Origin: Leucobacter tenebrionis
Lineage (GTDB): Bacteria; Actinomycetota; Actinomycetes; Actinomycetales; Microbacteriaceae
Assembly: GCF_019884725.1 (NCBI RefSeq)
Contig: NZ_CP082322.1
Location: 2,108,001-2,172,000, forward strand
Reading direction: 5' to 3'
DNA: 64,000 nt
Part shown: piece by piece, positions 53,601 through 60,392 of the stretch
How positions within the stretch are numbered: position 1 is the stretch's first letter
Layout: each line of letters begins with the position of its first letter
Position numbers and translations under genes: made by a program
Notes under the pieces: model-generated
The model's input: only the letters and a program-made list of their open reading frames with translations
What the model was told of the DNA's origin: nothing
Database searches by the model: none

Positions 53601-54482
53601 GCCGACGGCGGCGGAGCGGTGGCCGGGCTGCAGTCGAACGACGCCGACGAGATTCTGAGCTGGCTCGGGGCCGTCGAGGCCGCCTCGTTGACGATCAACC
53701 GCCCGACCGCGGTGGCGCGCATCGAGCGGCATCCCGGCGGTGTGTGGAACCGGGCGGCCATGGGCCTGCCTGCGCTGAGCGGCGGGCCCAACAGGCTGCT
53801 GCCGCTCGGCGCCTGGCAGCTGCGGGAGGGGACGCGCAGCGAAACGCTCCACCTGCGCGGGCTCGAACCCGAGGTGCGGCTGCTCATCGAGGCGGCTCAG
53901 TCGGTGCTCGCCTACGAGGAGTTCGACGAGGTGCGCCGCGCCGCGCTCGCCGACGCGCTCGCGTGGCGCACGTCGTTCGGCGTGGAGCACGACACGATCG
54001 GTCTCGGCATCGAGCGCAACGTGATCCGGTATCTGCCCGTCACAACTCAGCTGCGACTCGCGGAGGGCGGCAGCGTGGCCCTGCTGGTGCGAGTGCTTGC
54101 CGCGGCGCTGCTGGTGCGGGCGCCGATCTCGGTCTCTACCGGCGAGGTACTGCCGGCGGCCGTGACGGCGTTCCTCGAGCGGCAGGGGATCGAGGTGTCC
54201 CTCGAGCGAGACGACGACTGGGTGGAGAGGCTCGCTGTCTCAGGGCCGGTCGGCTCCGACGGAACGATCGCGGATCGAGTGCGACTCATCGGCGGTGATG
54301 CGGTGCGCGCTGCCGAGTGGATGGGCGGGCTGGATCGCGTGGCGCTGTGGGCGCAACCCGTCACGATGGCGGGACCCGTCGAACTGCTCACGCTGCTGCG
54401 CGAGCAGGCGGTCTCGGCGCGGGCTCACCGTCACGGGCTGGCGGTTCCGGTGCCCGGCCTCGACGAGCTGATCGACGAGTAG
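50604..54482 (+). CDS. PutA-like bifunctional protein with degenerate active sites
   Basis: A 1292-residue protein with the layout of actinobacterial PutA: proline-dehydrogenase-like barrel (about 1-450), Asp/Pro-rich linker with DPDASPDPAPSPD (about 450-480), linker region, aldehyde-dehydrogenase-like half (about 690-1180) ending in SGGPNRLLPLGAW, and a C-terminal extension. In the ALDH half the catalytic-Cys motif AGQ-K/R-C reads AGAHPRA (870-876), so Cys is Pro874. The Glu of ELGGKN is also gone, and the WNFPL substrate/NAD segment reads ARTPF. In the barrel half the expected R-x-Y-x-P strand reads RMSLPV. It may be a regulatory or structural relic. ATG at 50604. Confidence 0.8.
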   Translation: MAADSFEVEAAWQVVADRAEGRVDEWIGALLERGVEHQRGFLREMRREPESFEFTRRLLELLASTEDVFASAAALREVAQEVPQSLPARDRLAVRAGGATSLGFPWAILPMARKRLRDRVADLVLAAKLPVGGASSGPARLSRLTEAVRRLGEAGVTAVVTPLGEAVHGPAGVEAEVARLVALCAVPTVGHLVIDPARLAPGGSDWTAEDDVCRVVRSLRPVLDAAAEHGTTVHLEPRSVRWARVLPEIVVRAFADAALDRVRVGVRIMAELPESREHYDRLSRWAQQRAADGGAAVEAVIGVAGVASAERIASIESGLAVPVLEDREEVTAQLLRLIELALHPARAAVLRPVVATEDLFVLSGTIELAEHLGSAGLFSLQLRSGFAPGLAEVLSAGGAEVRMSLPVVAPREFAGAVDMLVGFAAEAADPESVIARFDALLDEGRGAADADPDASPDPAPSPDPDPAPETSPDRVSEPASGEALPVRAVERAAFRAASARAADPAPASHRTQLRAREWDPSERDSALFYRAPDEPARFDTGGLTAAVLGLTRGSTGEVRLESLTPPRPIPVVSESGFAGEPATDASLSANRDWVRELLVRDVREGARGCQSADAADSAEADTGTGGAAATSGSAASSEPATPAVSTAAPAGAVERAAGQTWSGQPARTRASRLRRAALAVVAARDRLLQSLAVDTGAPAGELDTEVSDIVDAARYYGQLAEGLAAVRGATFVSEGLALVVADARTPFATQAEAVLAALGAGSSVLWMVPQRFRRSASVLLEEWEIGGITPGSVRIEPAPEQGGALDSAVSSEIDRAIVLGDRAAAREIARRRPELQIEGRFHARGSVLVAPSADLDGAVEDLVASAFYAAGAHPRAASIAILLGSVARSRRFRDGLADAVRALRVGDTAQPRGADPLSFDVGPLAEPPGEGALRALTELERGEEWLVQPRQLDDEGLLWSPGVRLGVSPASSFWDDARGVPVLGIAHAHSFEEALRLQNADGGGAVAGLQSNDADEILSWLGAVEAASLTINRPTAVARIERHPGGVWNRAAMGLPALSGGPNRLLPLGAWQLREGTRSETLHLRGLEPEVRLLIEAAQSVLAYEEFDEVRRAALADALAWRTSFGVEHDTIGLGIERNVIRYLPVTTQLRLAEGGSVALLVRVLAAALLVRAPISVSTGEVLPAAVTAFLERQGIEVSLERDDDWVERLAVSGPVGSDGTIADRVRLIGGDAVRAAEWMGGLDRVALWAQPVTMAGPVELLTLLREQAVSARAHRHGLAVPVPGLDELIDE

Positions 54483-54498
54483 GGGCGGAGCGGGCCCC

Positions 54499-54618
54499 GG
54501 CGTCAGCCGATCCGCATGGGCACACGGCGTGGGCGGAACGCGGCAGCGTTTCGTAGCCGTGTGAATGCGCTGTACACGACAGCGAGAATTGAGTTCGGCG
54601 TCAGCCGATCCGCATGGG
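54499..54618. repeat. 22-bp direct repeat duplicating the end of the ElaA-like gene
   Basis: GGCGTCAGCCGATCCGCATGGG occurs at 54499-54520 and 54597-54618, 98 bp apart, given here by its ends GGCGTCAGCC and CCGCATGGG. The second copy contains the stop and last codons (PMRIG) of the minus-strand GNAT gene. An inverted repeat CACACGGC/GCCGTGTG lies between them. Confidence 0.75.
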
Positions 54619-55065
54619 GAGATGGGGGATCCCGTCTTCGAGGAACTCGTCGCCGCACTGCACGAAGCCGAATCCGCCGTACCATTCGGCGAGGTGGGAC
54701 TGGGCGTGGATCAGGATCGCGCGCCCCGCGCAGGCCTCGATCGCGGCGCGCAGCAGCGCGGCGGCGATGCCGCGACCGCGCCAGGCCGGCGCGGTGACGA
54801 CGCGGCCGATGCTCATGAGCCCCGCCTCTTGAGCGTGCTCGTCCAGGATGCGCACGGTCGCCGCGACCTCGCCCTCGGTGGTTTCGGCCCAGAGCTGCTT
54901 CGATCCCGGTTCGAGGTCGCGCCCGTCGAGGTCGAGATAGACGCAGTCCTGCTCGACCACGAAGACCTCCTGCCGCAGGCGTGCGATGCGGTAGAAGGTC
55001 GTGGTCGGGACGTCATAGATGCGATCGGCGGTGCGCAGGGTGAGCTCTGGGGGGAGTGGGGGCAT
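54601..55065 (-). CDS. GNAT acetyltransferase, ElaA-like
   Basis: A 154-residue protein of the ElaA group: LRQEVFVVEQDCVYLDLDG, then ARTV-type strand (here AATVRI), acetyl-CoA loop APAWRGRGIAAALL, and the ending SHLAEWYGGFGFVQCGDEFLEDGIPH. ElaA proteins are soluble acyltransferases with unknown targets. Single gene, convergent with the PutA-like gene. Confidence 0.92.
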   Translation of the reverse strand: MPPLPPELTLRTADRIYDVPTTTFYRIARLRQEVFVVEQDCVYLDLDGRDLEPGSKQLWAETTEGEVAATVRILDEHAQEAGLMSIGRVVTAPAWRGRGIAAALLRAAIEACAGRAILIHAQSHLAEWYGGFGFVQCGDEFLEDGIPHLPMRIG

Positions 55066-55117
55066 GCTCCGATCCTGCCATGCCTCGCCCCTGAGTCTGA
55101 CGGAGGGTGAACCCCTT

Positions 55118-55173
55118 CGAGATACGGATCTTGCATCCTCGATCGGGATCCGGCGTGCGAGATCCGTATCTCG
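55118..55173. repeat. Long palindrome in a divergent spacer
   Basis: CGAGATACGGATCT (55118-55131) pairs exactly with 55160-55173; with flanking TGCA/TGCG the stem reaches 18 bp with one G-U. It lies between the start of the ElaA-like gene and tRNA-Tyr, where no transcript should end. Confidence 0.7.
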
Positions 55174-55226
55174 GCGCCTTCCAGCCTGCGCGGCCGCGCC
55201 GATTTCCGTTCGGGCTCATGAGCCGC

Positions 55227-55232
55227 TAAAGT
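55227..55232 (+). promoter_or_regulatory. Probable -10 box of tRNA-Tyr
   Basis: TAAAGT, 29 bases before the mature tRNA. The -35 is weak. Confidence 0.45.
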
Positions 55233-55261
55233 GGTCTCTTGGTCGTGTTCGCGCGGCCGAC

Positions 55262-55343
55262 GGCGGGTTACCCGAGCGGCCAAAGGGGGCTGACTGTAAA
55301 TCAGCTGGCACTGCCTACGGGGGTTCGAATCCCTCACCCGCCA
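55262..55343 (+). tRNA. tRNA-Tyr (anticodon GTA)
   Basis: 82 nt. Acceptor arms GGCGGGT and ACCCGCC pair fully; anticodon loop CTGTAAA with GTA; GGTTCGAATCC T-arm; an extra arm of class II type between anticodon and T-arm. CCA is not encoded. A strong terminator follows 5 bases later. Confidence 0.96.
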
Positions 55344-55348
55344 CAGTA

Positions 55349-55383
55349 AAAGCCCGGTCAGATCGCAGATCTGACCGGGCTTT
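55349..55383 (+). terminator. Terminator of tRNA-Tyr
   Basis: A perfect 15-bp stem (55349-55363 with 55369-55383; AAAGCCCGGTCAGAT) with a 5-nt loop, ending in TTT. The most canonical terminator in the window. Confidence 0.9.
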
Positions 55384-55418
55384 CGTGCGTTAGTCCCGTC
55401 AGGGGTGCCCCCTCTCGA

Positions 55419-55474
55419 CGAGATGACGCGTGCGGCCCCGGGATCGAGGAACAGGGGCCGCACGCGTCACCTCG
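55419..55474. repeat. Palindrome of the ATGACGCGTG family
   Basis: Arms 55419-55439 and 55454-55474, 20 of 21 bases paired. Shares ATGACGCGTG-Y-GGCCCC with the palindrome at 41010-41058. It lies between the tRNA terminator and the terminator of the small helical protein gene. Confidence 0.75.
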
Positions 55475-55535
55475 GCGCGTTTGCGCGAACGAGGAGCAAC
55501 GAGGAGCGCCGTGTGAGCGCGTCGAGCCGCATGCA

Positions 55536-55572
55536 GAAGGCCCGGTCGGGAGCGGATCCCGACCGGGCCTTC
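55536..55572. terminator. Bidirectional hairpin terminator
   Basis: A perfect 16-bp stem (55536-55551 with 55557-55572, GAAGGCCCGGTCGGGA), 5-nt loop. It ends the small helical protein gene on the minus strand. Confidence 0.82.
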
Positions 55573-55612
55573 CGGCGTCTCGGCGCAAGCATGCGCGAGC
55601 CGAACCGTGAAC

Positions 55613-55828
55613 TCAGTCGCGCAGGTCGTCCTTGATGTCGTTGCGCGCCTTCGTGGCGTCGCGCTCGGCCTCCGCCTTCTTGACCTCGGCCTCGGCCTTC
55701 TTCACGTCGGCGTCGGCCTTGACCTCGTCGAGCTTGTCCTTGGCCTTGTCCACGCCGTCCTCGACCGCGCGGCTGACCTTCTTCGCCGCGGCTCCCGCGG
55801 TTTCCTTCGCGTCCTCAAGAAATCCCAT
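55613..55828 (-). CDS. Small charged helical protein (stress-type, unknown function)
   Basis: A 71-residue protein, nearly all helix, rich in Lys, Asp, Glu and Ala, with heptad-like repeats (VKKAEAEVKKAEAERDATKA). It resembles CsbD/LEA-like or hypothetical coiled-coil proteins of actinobacteria, which often respond to stress, but I cannot assign a family. GGGAGAAC precedes the ATG and a strong terminator follows. Confidence 0.75.
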   Translation of the reverse strand: MGFLEDAKETAGAAAKKVSRAVEDGVDKAKDKLDEVKADADVKKAEAEVKKAEAERDATKARNDIKDDLRD

Positions 55829-55982
55829 GGCCGGTTCTCCCTTCAGCTAGGCCTCTACACTTTCGAATGAAGCTGTGCGCCAGATGTGCGCGGCGATCCC
55901 GCGTCGACTGGCGGCGGAGCCGCAGGCGAAGAAGCGGAGGAGACGGGCGGGGGACGAAGCCGGAATGGGCTCAGTGCGCCGG

Positions 55983-56183
55983 TCAGGCCGGAGCGAAACG
56001 GTGACGCAGTTCGGCGGCCCGGCGAATGTCGCCCTCGATCGCGGCCTGCTGCTCGGGGTTCATCGAACCGTTCTTCTTGGCGTCATCGAGTTTCTCGAGG
56101 CCGGCCTGCACTTCGGCGTCCAGTCCGTCCACAACGAGCTTCTGAATGCTTTCGGGAAGCCGCTCAAAATATGAGGTGTCCAT
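55983..56183 (-). CDS. Small hypothetical protein
   Basis: A 66-residue acidic helical protein, start at MDTSYFERLPESIQKLV (ATG at 56183). It has no membrane segment and no motif I recognise. AGCTATG-type spacing upstream is poor in a ribosome site, but the reading frame is conserved in composition and lies between two transcribed genes. It diverges from the 2-hydroxyacid dehydrogenase gene. Confidence 0.6.
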   Translation of the reverse strand: MDTSYFERLPESIQKLVVDGLDAEVQAGLEKLDDAKKNGSMNPEQQAAIEGDIRRAAELRHRFAPA

Positions 56184-56284
56184 AGCTATTACCGTACAAC
56201 GAAGTGCCGCTGAGCGCTGCAGCAAGGTGCGTCGGAGGGCCGCGGAACCCGCCCGGAGGAGCGCTCGACGCTACACTCGATCGT

Positions 56285-57220
56285 ATGAGTGACCTCGTCG
56301 TCTCCCTGTCCTTCGAAGATCCGCTGCGGGAGCATCTGCGTTCTGAGCCGGGCCTCGAGCTGGTGGATTGGGATCTCAAAACTCCTGCTCCGCGTCGATA
56401 TTTCGACATCGTCGTGCCGCCGTACTGGGGAGGCGCCGAGTGTCTCGCCGCGCTTGCCGACGTCGAGACCCGGCTGGTGCAGTGGCAGTCGATCGGGTAC
56501 GACGGGGTGCCGCAGTATCTGCCGGGAGGGATTCCGTTCGCGAACGCGGCTTCCGTGCACGAGACCTCCACGGCCGAGCTGGCCGTGACGCTCGCGCTGG
56601 CGTCGCAGCGGGGCATCCCCGGGTTCGTGCGGTCGGGCGATGCCGGTCGGTGGGATCCGGTCGGTCTGCCGAGCCTGGCCGATCGGCGCGTGCTGCTCGT
56701 CGGCTACGGCGGGGTGTCGAAGGCGGTCGAGGCGCGCCTATCGGGGTTCGAGGTGAGCCTCACGCGTCTGGCCCGATCGGCGCGTCACGAGCGCAACCTC
56801 GCGGGTGAGACGGTCGAAGTGCACGGCTTCGAGGATCTGCATCGATGCCTCGCCGAGGCCGAGGTGGTGATCCTCGCGGTGCCGTCCACCGCGGAGACGC
56901 GCGGATTGATCGATGCGGCGGCACTCGCGGCGATGCCGGATGACGTCCTCCTCGTGAACGTGGCACGCGGCCCGGTGGTCGACACGGATGCGCTCGTGGC
57001 CGAACTGCAGCGGGGCCGACTGCGCGCAGCTCTCGACGTGACCGATCCCGAGCCGCTCCCCGAGGATCATCCGCTGTGGAAGTGCCCCGGCACCCTCATC
57101 ACTCCCCACGTGGGCGGGGATTCGAGCGCGATGCAGCCCCGTATCGCGGCCCTGCTGGATCGTCAGATCGCGCATCTGCAGGCGGGGGAGTCTCCGGAGA
57201 ATCTCGTCGACCTGCACTGA
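56285..57220 (+). CDS. D-isomer-specific 2-hydroxyacid dehydrogenase family protein
   Basis: A 311-residue enzyme. NAD-binding motif LVGYGGVSKAVEARL (about residues 139-153), catalytic Arg in NVARGPVVD, Glu in DPEPLPEDHPLW and His in ITPHVGGDS. It reduces a 2-keto acid or the reverse; the substrate cannot be told. ATG at 56285. Monocistronic, 123 bases before glyS. Confidence 0.92.
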   Translation: MSDLVVSLSFEDPLREHLRSEPGLELVDWDLKTPAPRRYFDIVVPPYWGGAECLAALADVETRLVQWQSIGYDGVPQYLPGGIPFANAASVHETSTAELAVTLALASQRGIPGFVRSGDAGRWDPVGLPSLADRRVLLVGYGGVSKAVEARLSGFEVSLTRLARSARHERNLAGETVEVHGFEDLHRCLAEAEVVILAVPSTAETRGLIDAAALAAMPDDVLLVNVARGPVVDTDALVAELQRGRLRAALDVTDPEPLPEDHPLWKCPGTLITPHVGGDSSAMQPRIAALLDRQIAHLQAGESPENLVDLH

Positions 57221-57343
57221 GCGGCACCGTGGGCGGTGACGCCCGGAGCATGCGGATGCTGAGGGCGTAGGATGGACGGATGTGCCGGGCCTTGCCCGCA
57301 CCGTCCCAAGATCCCCGCTTGCCCCTTGGAGTGATTACAGAAT

Positions 57344-58729
57344 ATGGCTGAGCAGTCCCGCCTCGATAAGGTCATCGCCCTCGCCCGCCACCGCGGCTTC
57401 GTCTTCCAGGCGGGAGAGATCTACGGCGGTTCGCGTTCCGCGTGGGACTACGGCCCCCTCGGCACCGCGCTGAAGGAGAACATCAAGCGCCAGTGGTGGA
57501 AGACCATGGTGCAGAAGCGCGATGACGTCGTGGGCATTGACTCGAGCGTCATCCTGCCGAAGCAGGTGTGGGAGGCCTCGGGTCACGTCGAGGTGTTCAG
57601 CGATCCGCTCGTCGAGTGCCTGAGCTGTCACAAGCGTCAGCGCGAGGACCACCTCATCGAGGCGTTCGAGGAGAAGAAGGGCCGCGCCCCCGAGGGCGGC
57701 CTGGCCGAGATCGTCTGCACCAACTGCGGCACCCGCGGTCAGTGGACCGAGCCGCGCGCTTTCTCGGGCCTGCTGAAGACCTACCTCGGCCCCGTCGACG
57801 ACGAGTCGGGCCTGCACTACCTGCGCCCCGAGACCGCTCAGGGCATCTTCGTGAACTTCGCGAACGTGCTACAGGCCGCGCGCATGAAGCCCCCGTTCGG
57901 CATCGGTCAGATCGGCAAGAGCTTCCGCAACGAGATCACGCCGGGTAACTTCATCTTCCGCACCCGCGAGTTCGAGCAGATGGAGATGGAGTTCTTCGTC
58001 GAGCCGGGCACCGACGAGGAGTGGCAGGAGTACTGGATGAACGAGCGCATGCGCTGGTACACCGACCTGGGCATCTCCGCCGACAACCTGCGCTTCTACG
58101 AGCATCCTCAGGAGAAGCTGTCGCACTACTCGAAGCGCACCGCCGACATCGAGTACCGCTTCGGCTTCCAGGGCAGCGAGTGGGGTGAGCTCGAGGGCAT
58201 CGCGAACCGCACCGATTTCGACCTGTCGACGCACTCGAAGCACTCGGGCAAGGACCTCAACTTCTTCGACCAGACGAAGAACGAGCGGTACACGCCCTAC
58301 GTGATCGAGCCGGCCGCGGGTCTCACGCGCTCGCTCATGGCGTTCCTCGTCGACGCGTACCGCGAGGAGGAGGTGCCGAACGCGAAGGGCGGAACCGACA
58401 AGCGCACGCTGCTCGCGCTCGACCCGCGCCTCGCGCCCGTGAAGGCCGCGGTGCTGCCGCTCAGCCGCAATGAGAAGCTTTCGCCGCTCGCGCGCGAGAT
58501 CGCTGCGGACCTGCGCGACGACTGGAACATCGACTTCGACGATTCGGGCGCGATCGGCCGTCGTTACCGCCGTCAGGATGAGATCGGCACGCCGTTCTGC
58601 GTCACCGTCGATTTCGATTCGCTCGACGACAACGCGGTGACGGTGCGCGAGCGCGACACCATGCAGCAGGAGCGCGTGCCGCTCTCCGAGCTGCACGGCT
58701 ACCTCGCCGCGCGTCTGAGGGGCGCGTGA
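57344..58729 (+). CDS. glyS: Glycyl-tRNA synthetase (single-chain)
   Basis: A 461-residue class II synthetase of the homodimeric type found in actinobacteria. [20 protein letters not shown] opens the catalytic domain; motif 2 is [21 protein letters not shown]; motif 3 and the anticodon-binding domain fill the last 120 residues. The 100-nt leader has a TAGGAT box (57268-57273). An unusual hairpin array begins at its stop codon. Confidence 0.97.
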   Translation: MAEQSRLDKVIALARHRGFVFQAGEIYGGSRSAWDYGPLGTALKENIKRQWWKTMVQKRDDVVGIDSSVILPKQVWEASGHVEVFSDPLVECLSCHKRQREDHLIEAFEEKKGRAPEGGLAEIVCTNCGTRGQWTEPRAFSGLLKTYLGPVDDESGLHYLRPETAQGIFVNFANVLQAARMKPPFGIGQIGKSFRNEITPGNFIFRTREFEQMEMEFFVEPGTDEEWQEYWMNERMRWYTDLGISADNLRFYEHPQEKLSHYSKRTADIEYRFGFQGSEWGELEGIANRTDFDLSTHSKHSGKDLNFFDQTKNERYTPYVIEPAAGLTRSLMAFLVDAYREEEVPNAKGGTDKRTLLALDPRLAPVKAAVLPLSRNEKLSPLAREIAADLRDDWNIDFDDSGAIGRRYRRQDEIGTPFCVTVDFDSLDDNAVTVRERDTMQQERVPLSELHGYLAARLRGA

Positions 58730-59099
58730 GCCGACGACGAAGCGGAGCTTCGGCGTGCTCACGCGGCGCTGCACACGGCAGCGCTGGTGCGAGACCCTGG
58801 GAGTGCGGTGCCGCTACAGCCCAGCGCGGTAGCGCTGGCACGAAATGCCGAAAACGCTGGCGCGTTTTCGCTGAGCATTCCGTGCCCACGGAGCGAAGCG
58901 AGGGGTGGCGTGAATCAAAACCGAAGCGAAGCTTCGGTTTATTCACGCGGCGCTGCACACTGCAGTGCTGTGACCCCGGTGCGCGGCGCTGCATACGGCA
59001 GCGCTCTTGTGTGACCCCGGTGCGCGGTGCTGCACACGGCACCGTTGGTGCGAGACCCTGGGAGTGCGGTGCCGCTACAGCCCAGCGCGGCAGCGCTGG
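58726..59099 (+). repeat. Array of repeated hairpins downstream of glyS
   Basis: A 60-bp composite unit occurs twice (58726-58785 and 58910-58969). Each has a stem GTGA-N-N with CGAAGC-G-R-A-GCTTCG, followed by a GCGCTGC/GCAGCGC hairpin. The small hairpin recurs at 58983-59005 and, in CGGTGC/GCACCG form, at 59024-59045. A 53-bp segment (58786-58838) is repeated at 59047-59099 with one change. Another perfect hairpin CGAAAACGC/GCGTTTTCG is at 58849-58870. The region 58730-59261 has no convincing gene; 59100-59261 holds no clear repeat. Confidence 0.85.
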
Positions 59100-59261
59100 T
59101 GTGCGGCTCTGTGCGCGGCGAGAGCCTCTCGTCGCGGTCGGGAGGCAGGATCACCGGCTCTCCTGAGAATGTCAGAGGTATGGGGAAGGATTCTGTAGCA
59201 ACAGGATCCTGCCCCGAACTGCGCCCCGCGAATCCGAGGCGAGAGTAATAAGGAGACCCCG

Positions 59262-60392
59262 ATGACCGTCCCTGAGCATCCCGAGCAGCCGCCCGCTGCG
59301 CCCCAGCCCGCGGCTGCGCCCCAGCCCGCGGCTGCGCCGCAGCAGTGGGCGTGGGCCTCGCCTGCGCCGGTCATGCAGACGGTCGAGACGGAGCCTCTGG
59401 AGTACCACCGCCTGCTGCGGGGCGTAGCGAACTACCGGTGGTGGAAGCCGCTGCTGCTCCTGCTGCTCTCGGGCGCTTACTTCGGTGTCTTCACTGTGAT
59501 CCTCGCGTTCGTGTTCGCACCGCTGCTGCTGATGGGCGACCCCGACTACCTGAACGATCTGGCCTCGGGTAACGCGGAGTTGCTGGACACGCAGAGGCCG
59601 CTGTCGGTGCTGATGGGCATGCTGTCGATCATCGTGATGCTGCCCTCGGTGATCCTGGCGATGCTTTCGCTGGGCATGCGGCCGGTGGGGCGGATCTGGT
59701 CGGTCGCCGGGCGGATGCGCTGGGGGATGCTGCTCCGGTTGAGCGGTGCGGCGGTGCTGGCGTTGATCGCGATGACCCTGGTGGGTATGGTCGCGGATCT
59801 CGGTCTGCTCGCGCTCACGGATCCCGGGGCGCTGTCCGAGCCGCCGGTTGCTCAGGATCGGGAGTTCAGCGTGAACGCGGCGCTCATCTCGCTCGTGCTC
59901 GTCATCGTGCTGGTGCCTCTTCAAGCCGCGACCGAGGAGGTCGTGTTCCGGGGCCTGTTCATGCAGGTGCTGGGATCCTGGCTGCGCAGTCCGTGGTTCG
60001 GCATCCTGATCCCCTCGCTCGCATTCGCCATGGCGCATATATACGACTTCTGGGGGCTCGCCTCGGTGGGGCTGCTCGGCGTCGTCGCGGCGTGGCTGAC
60101 CTGGCGCACCGGCGGTCTGGAAGCCGCGATCGCCATTCACATCGTCAATAATTTCGTCGGCTTCGGCTTCATGGTCGCAGGTGTCGGCGGTGAGACGGCT
60201 CAGACCGCCGACGGAGGGAGCGCGGGCGGCCTCGTCGGCCAGGTCGTCGGGCTCGGCGTGTTCGTCTGGCTGACGCTCAAGATCTTCCGTCGAGGCGGAT
60301 ACGGGCGCACGCGCATCGATCTGGTGCAGGTCGCCGTGCCATCCGCGCCGCAGTCGACGAGTCCGACAATCGAGGAGCAGCAGCGTGATTGA
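59262..60392 (+). CDS. CPBP family intramembrane metalloprotease
   Basis: A 376-residue membrane protein. A Pro/Ala-rich N-terminus with repeats of PQPAAAP is followed by about eight membrane segments. The CPBP (Abi) motifs are EEVVFRG (EExxxR), AMAHIYDF and HIVNNFVGF with the catalytic His residues. Such proteins cleave membrane proteins or CAAX-like tails; the target is unknown. ATAAGGAG precedes the ATG. It overlaps the next gene by 8 bp. Confidence 0.92.
   Translation: MTVPEHPEQPPAAPQPAAAPQPAAAPQQWAWASPAPVMQTVETEPLEYHRLLRGVANYRWWKPLLLLLLSGAYFGVFTVILAFVFAPLLLMGDPDYLNDLASGNAELLDTQRPLSVLMGMLSIIVMLPSVILAMLSLGMRPVGRIWSVAGRMRWGMLLRLSGAAVLALIAMTLVGMVADLGLLALTDPGALSEPPVAQDREFSVNAALISLVLVIVLVPLQAATEEVVFRGLFMQVLGSWLRSPWFGILIPSLAFAMAHIYDFWGLASVGLLGVVAAWLTWRTGGLEAAIAIHIVNNFVGFGFMVAGVGGETAQTADGGSAGGLVGQVVGLGVFVWLTLKIFRRGGYGRTRIDLVQVAVPSAPQSTSPTIEEQQRD

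Noticed and set aside
50514-53990. A very long open frame (over 1100 codons) on the minus strand opposite the PutA-like gene
   Set aside because: High GC with strong third-position bias leaves antisense frames open. Its translation is Arg/His/Gly-rich with no fold or family pattern, and the plus-strand protein has clear homology.
57221-57343. T-box or glycine riboswitch upstream of glyS
   Set aside because: The 123-bp leader has no T-box consensus, no specifier loop and no glycine-aptamer core; it is too short for a T-box.
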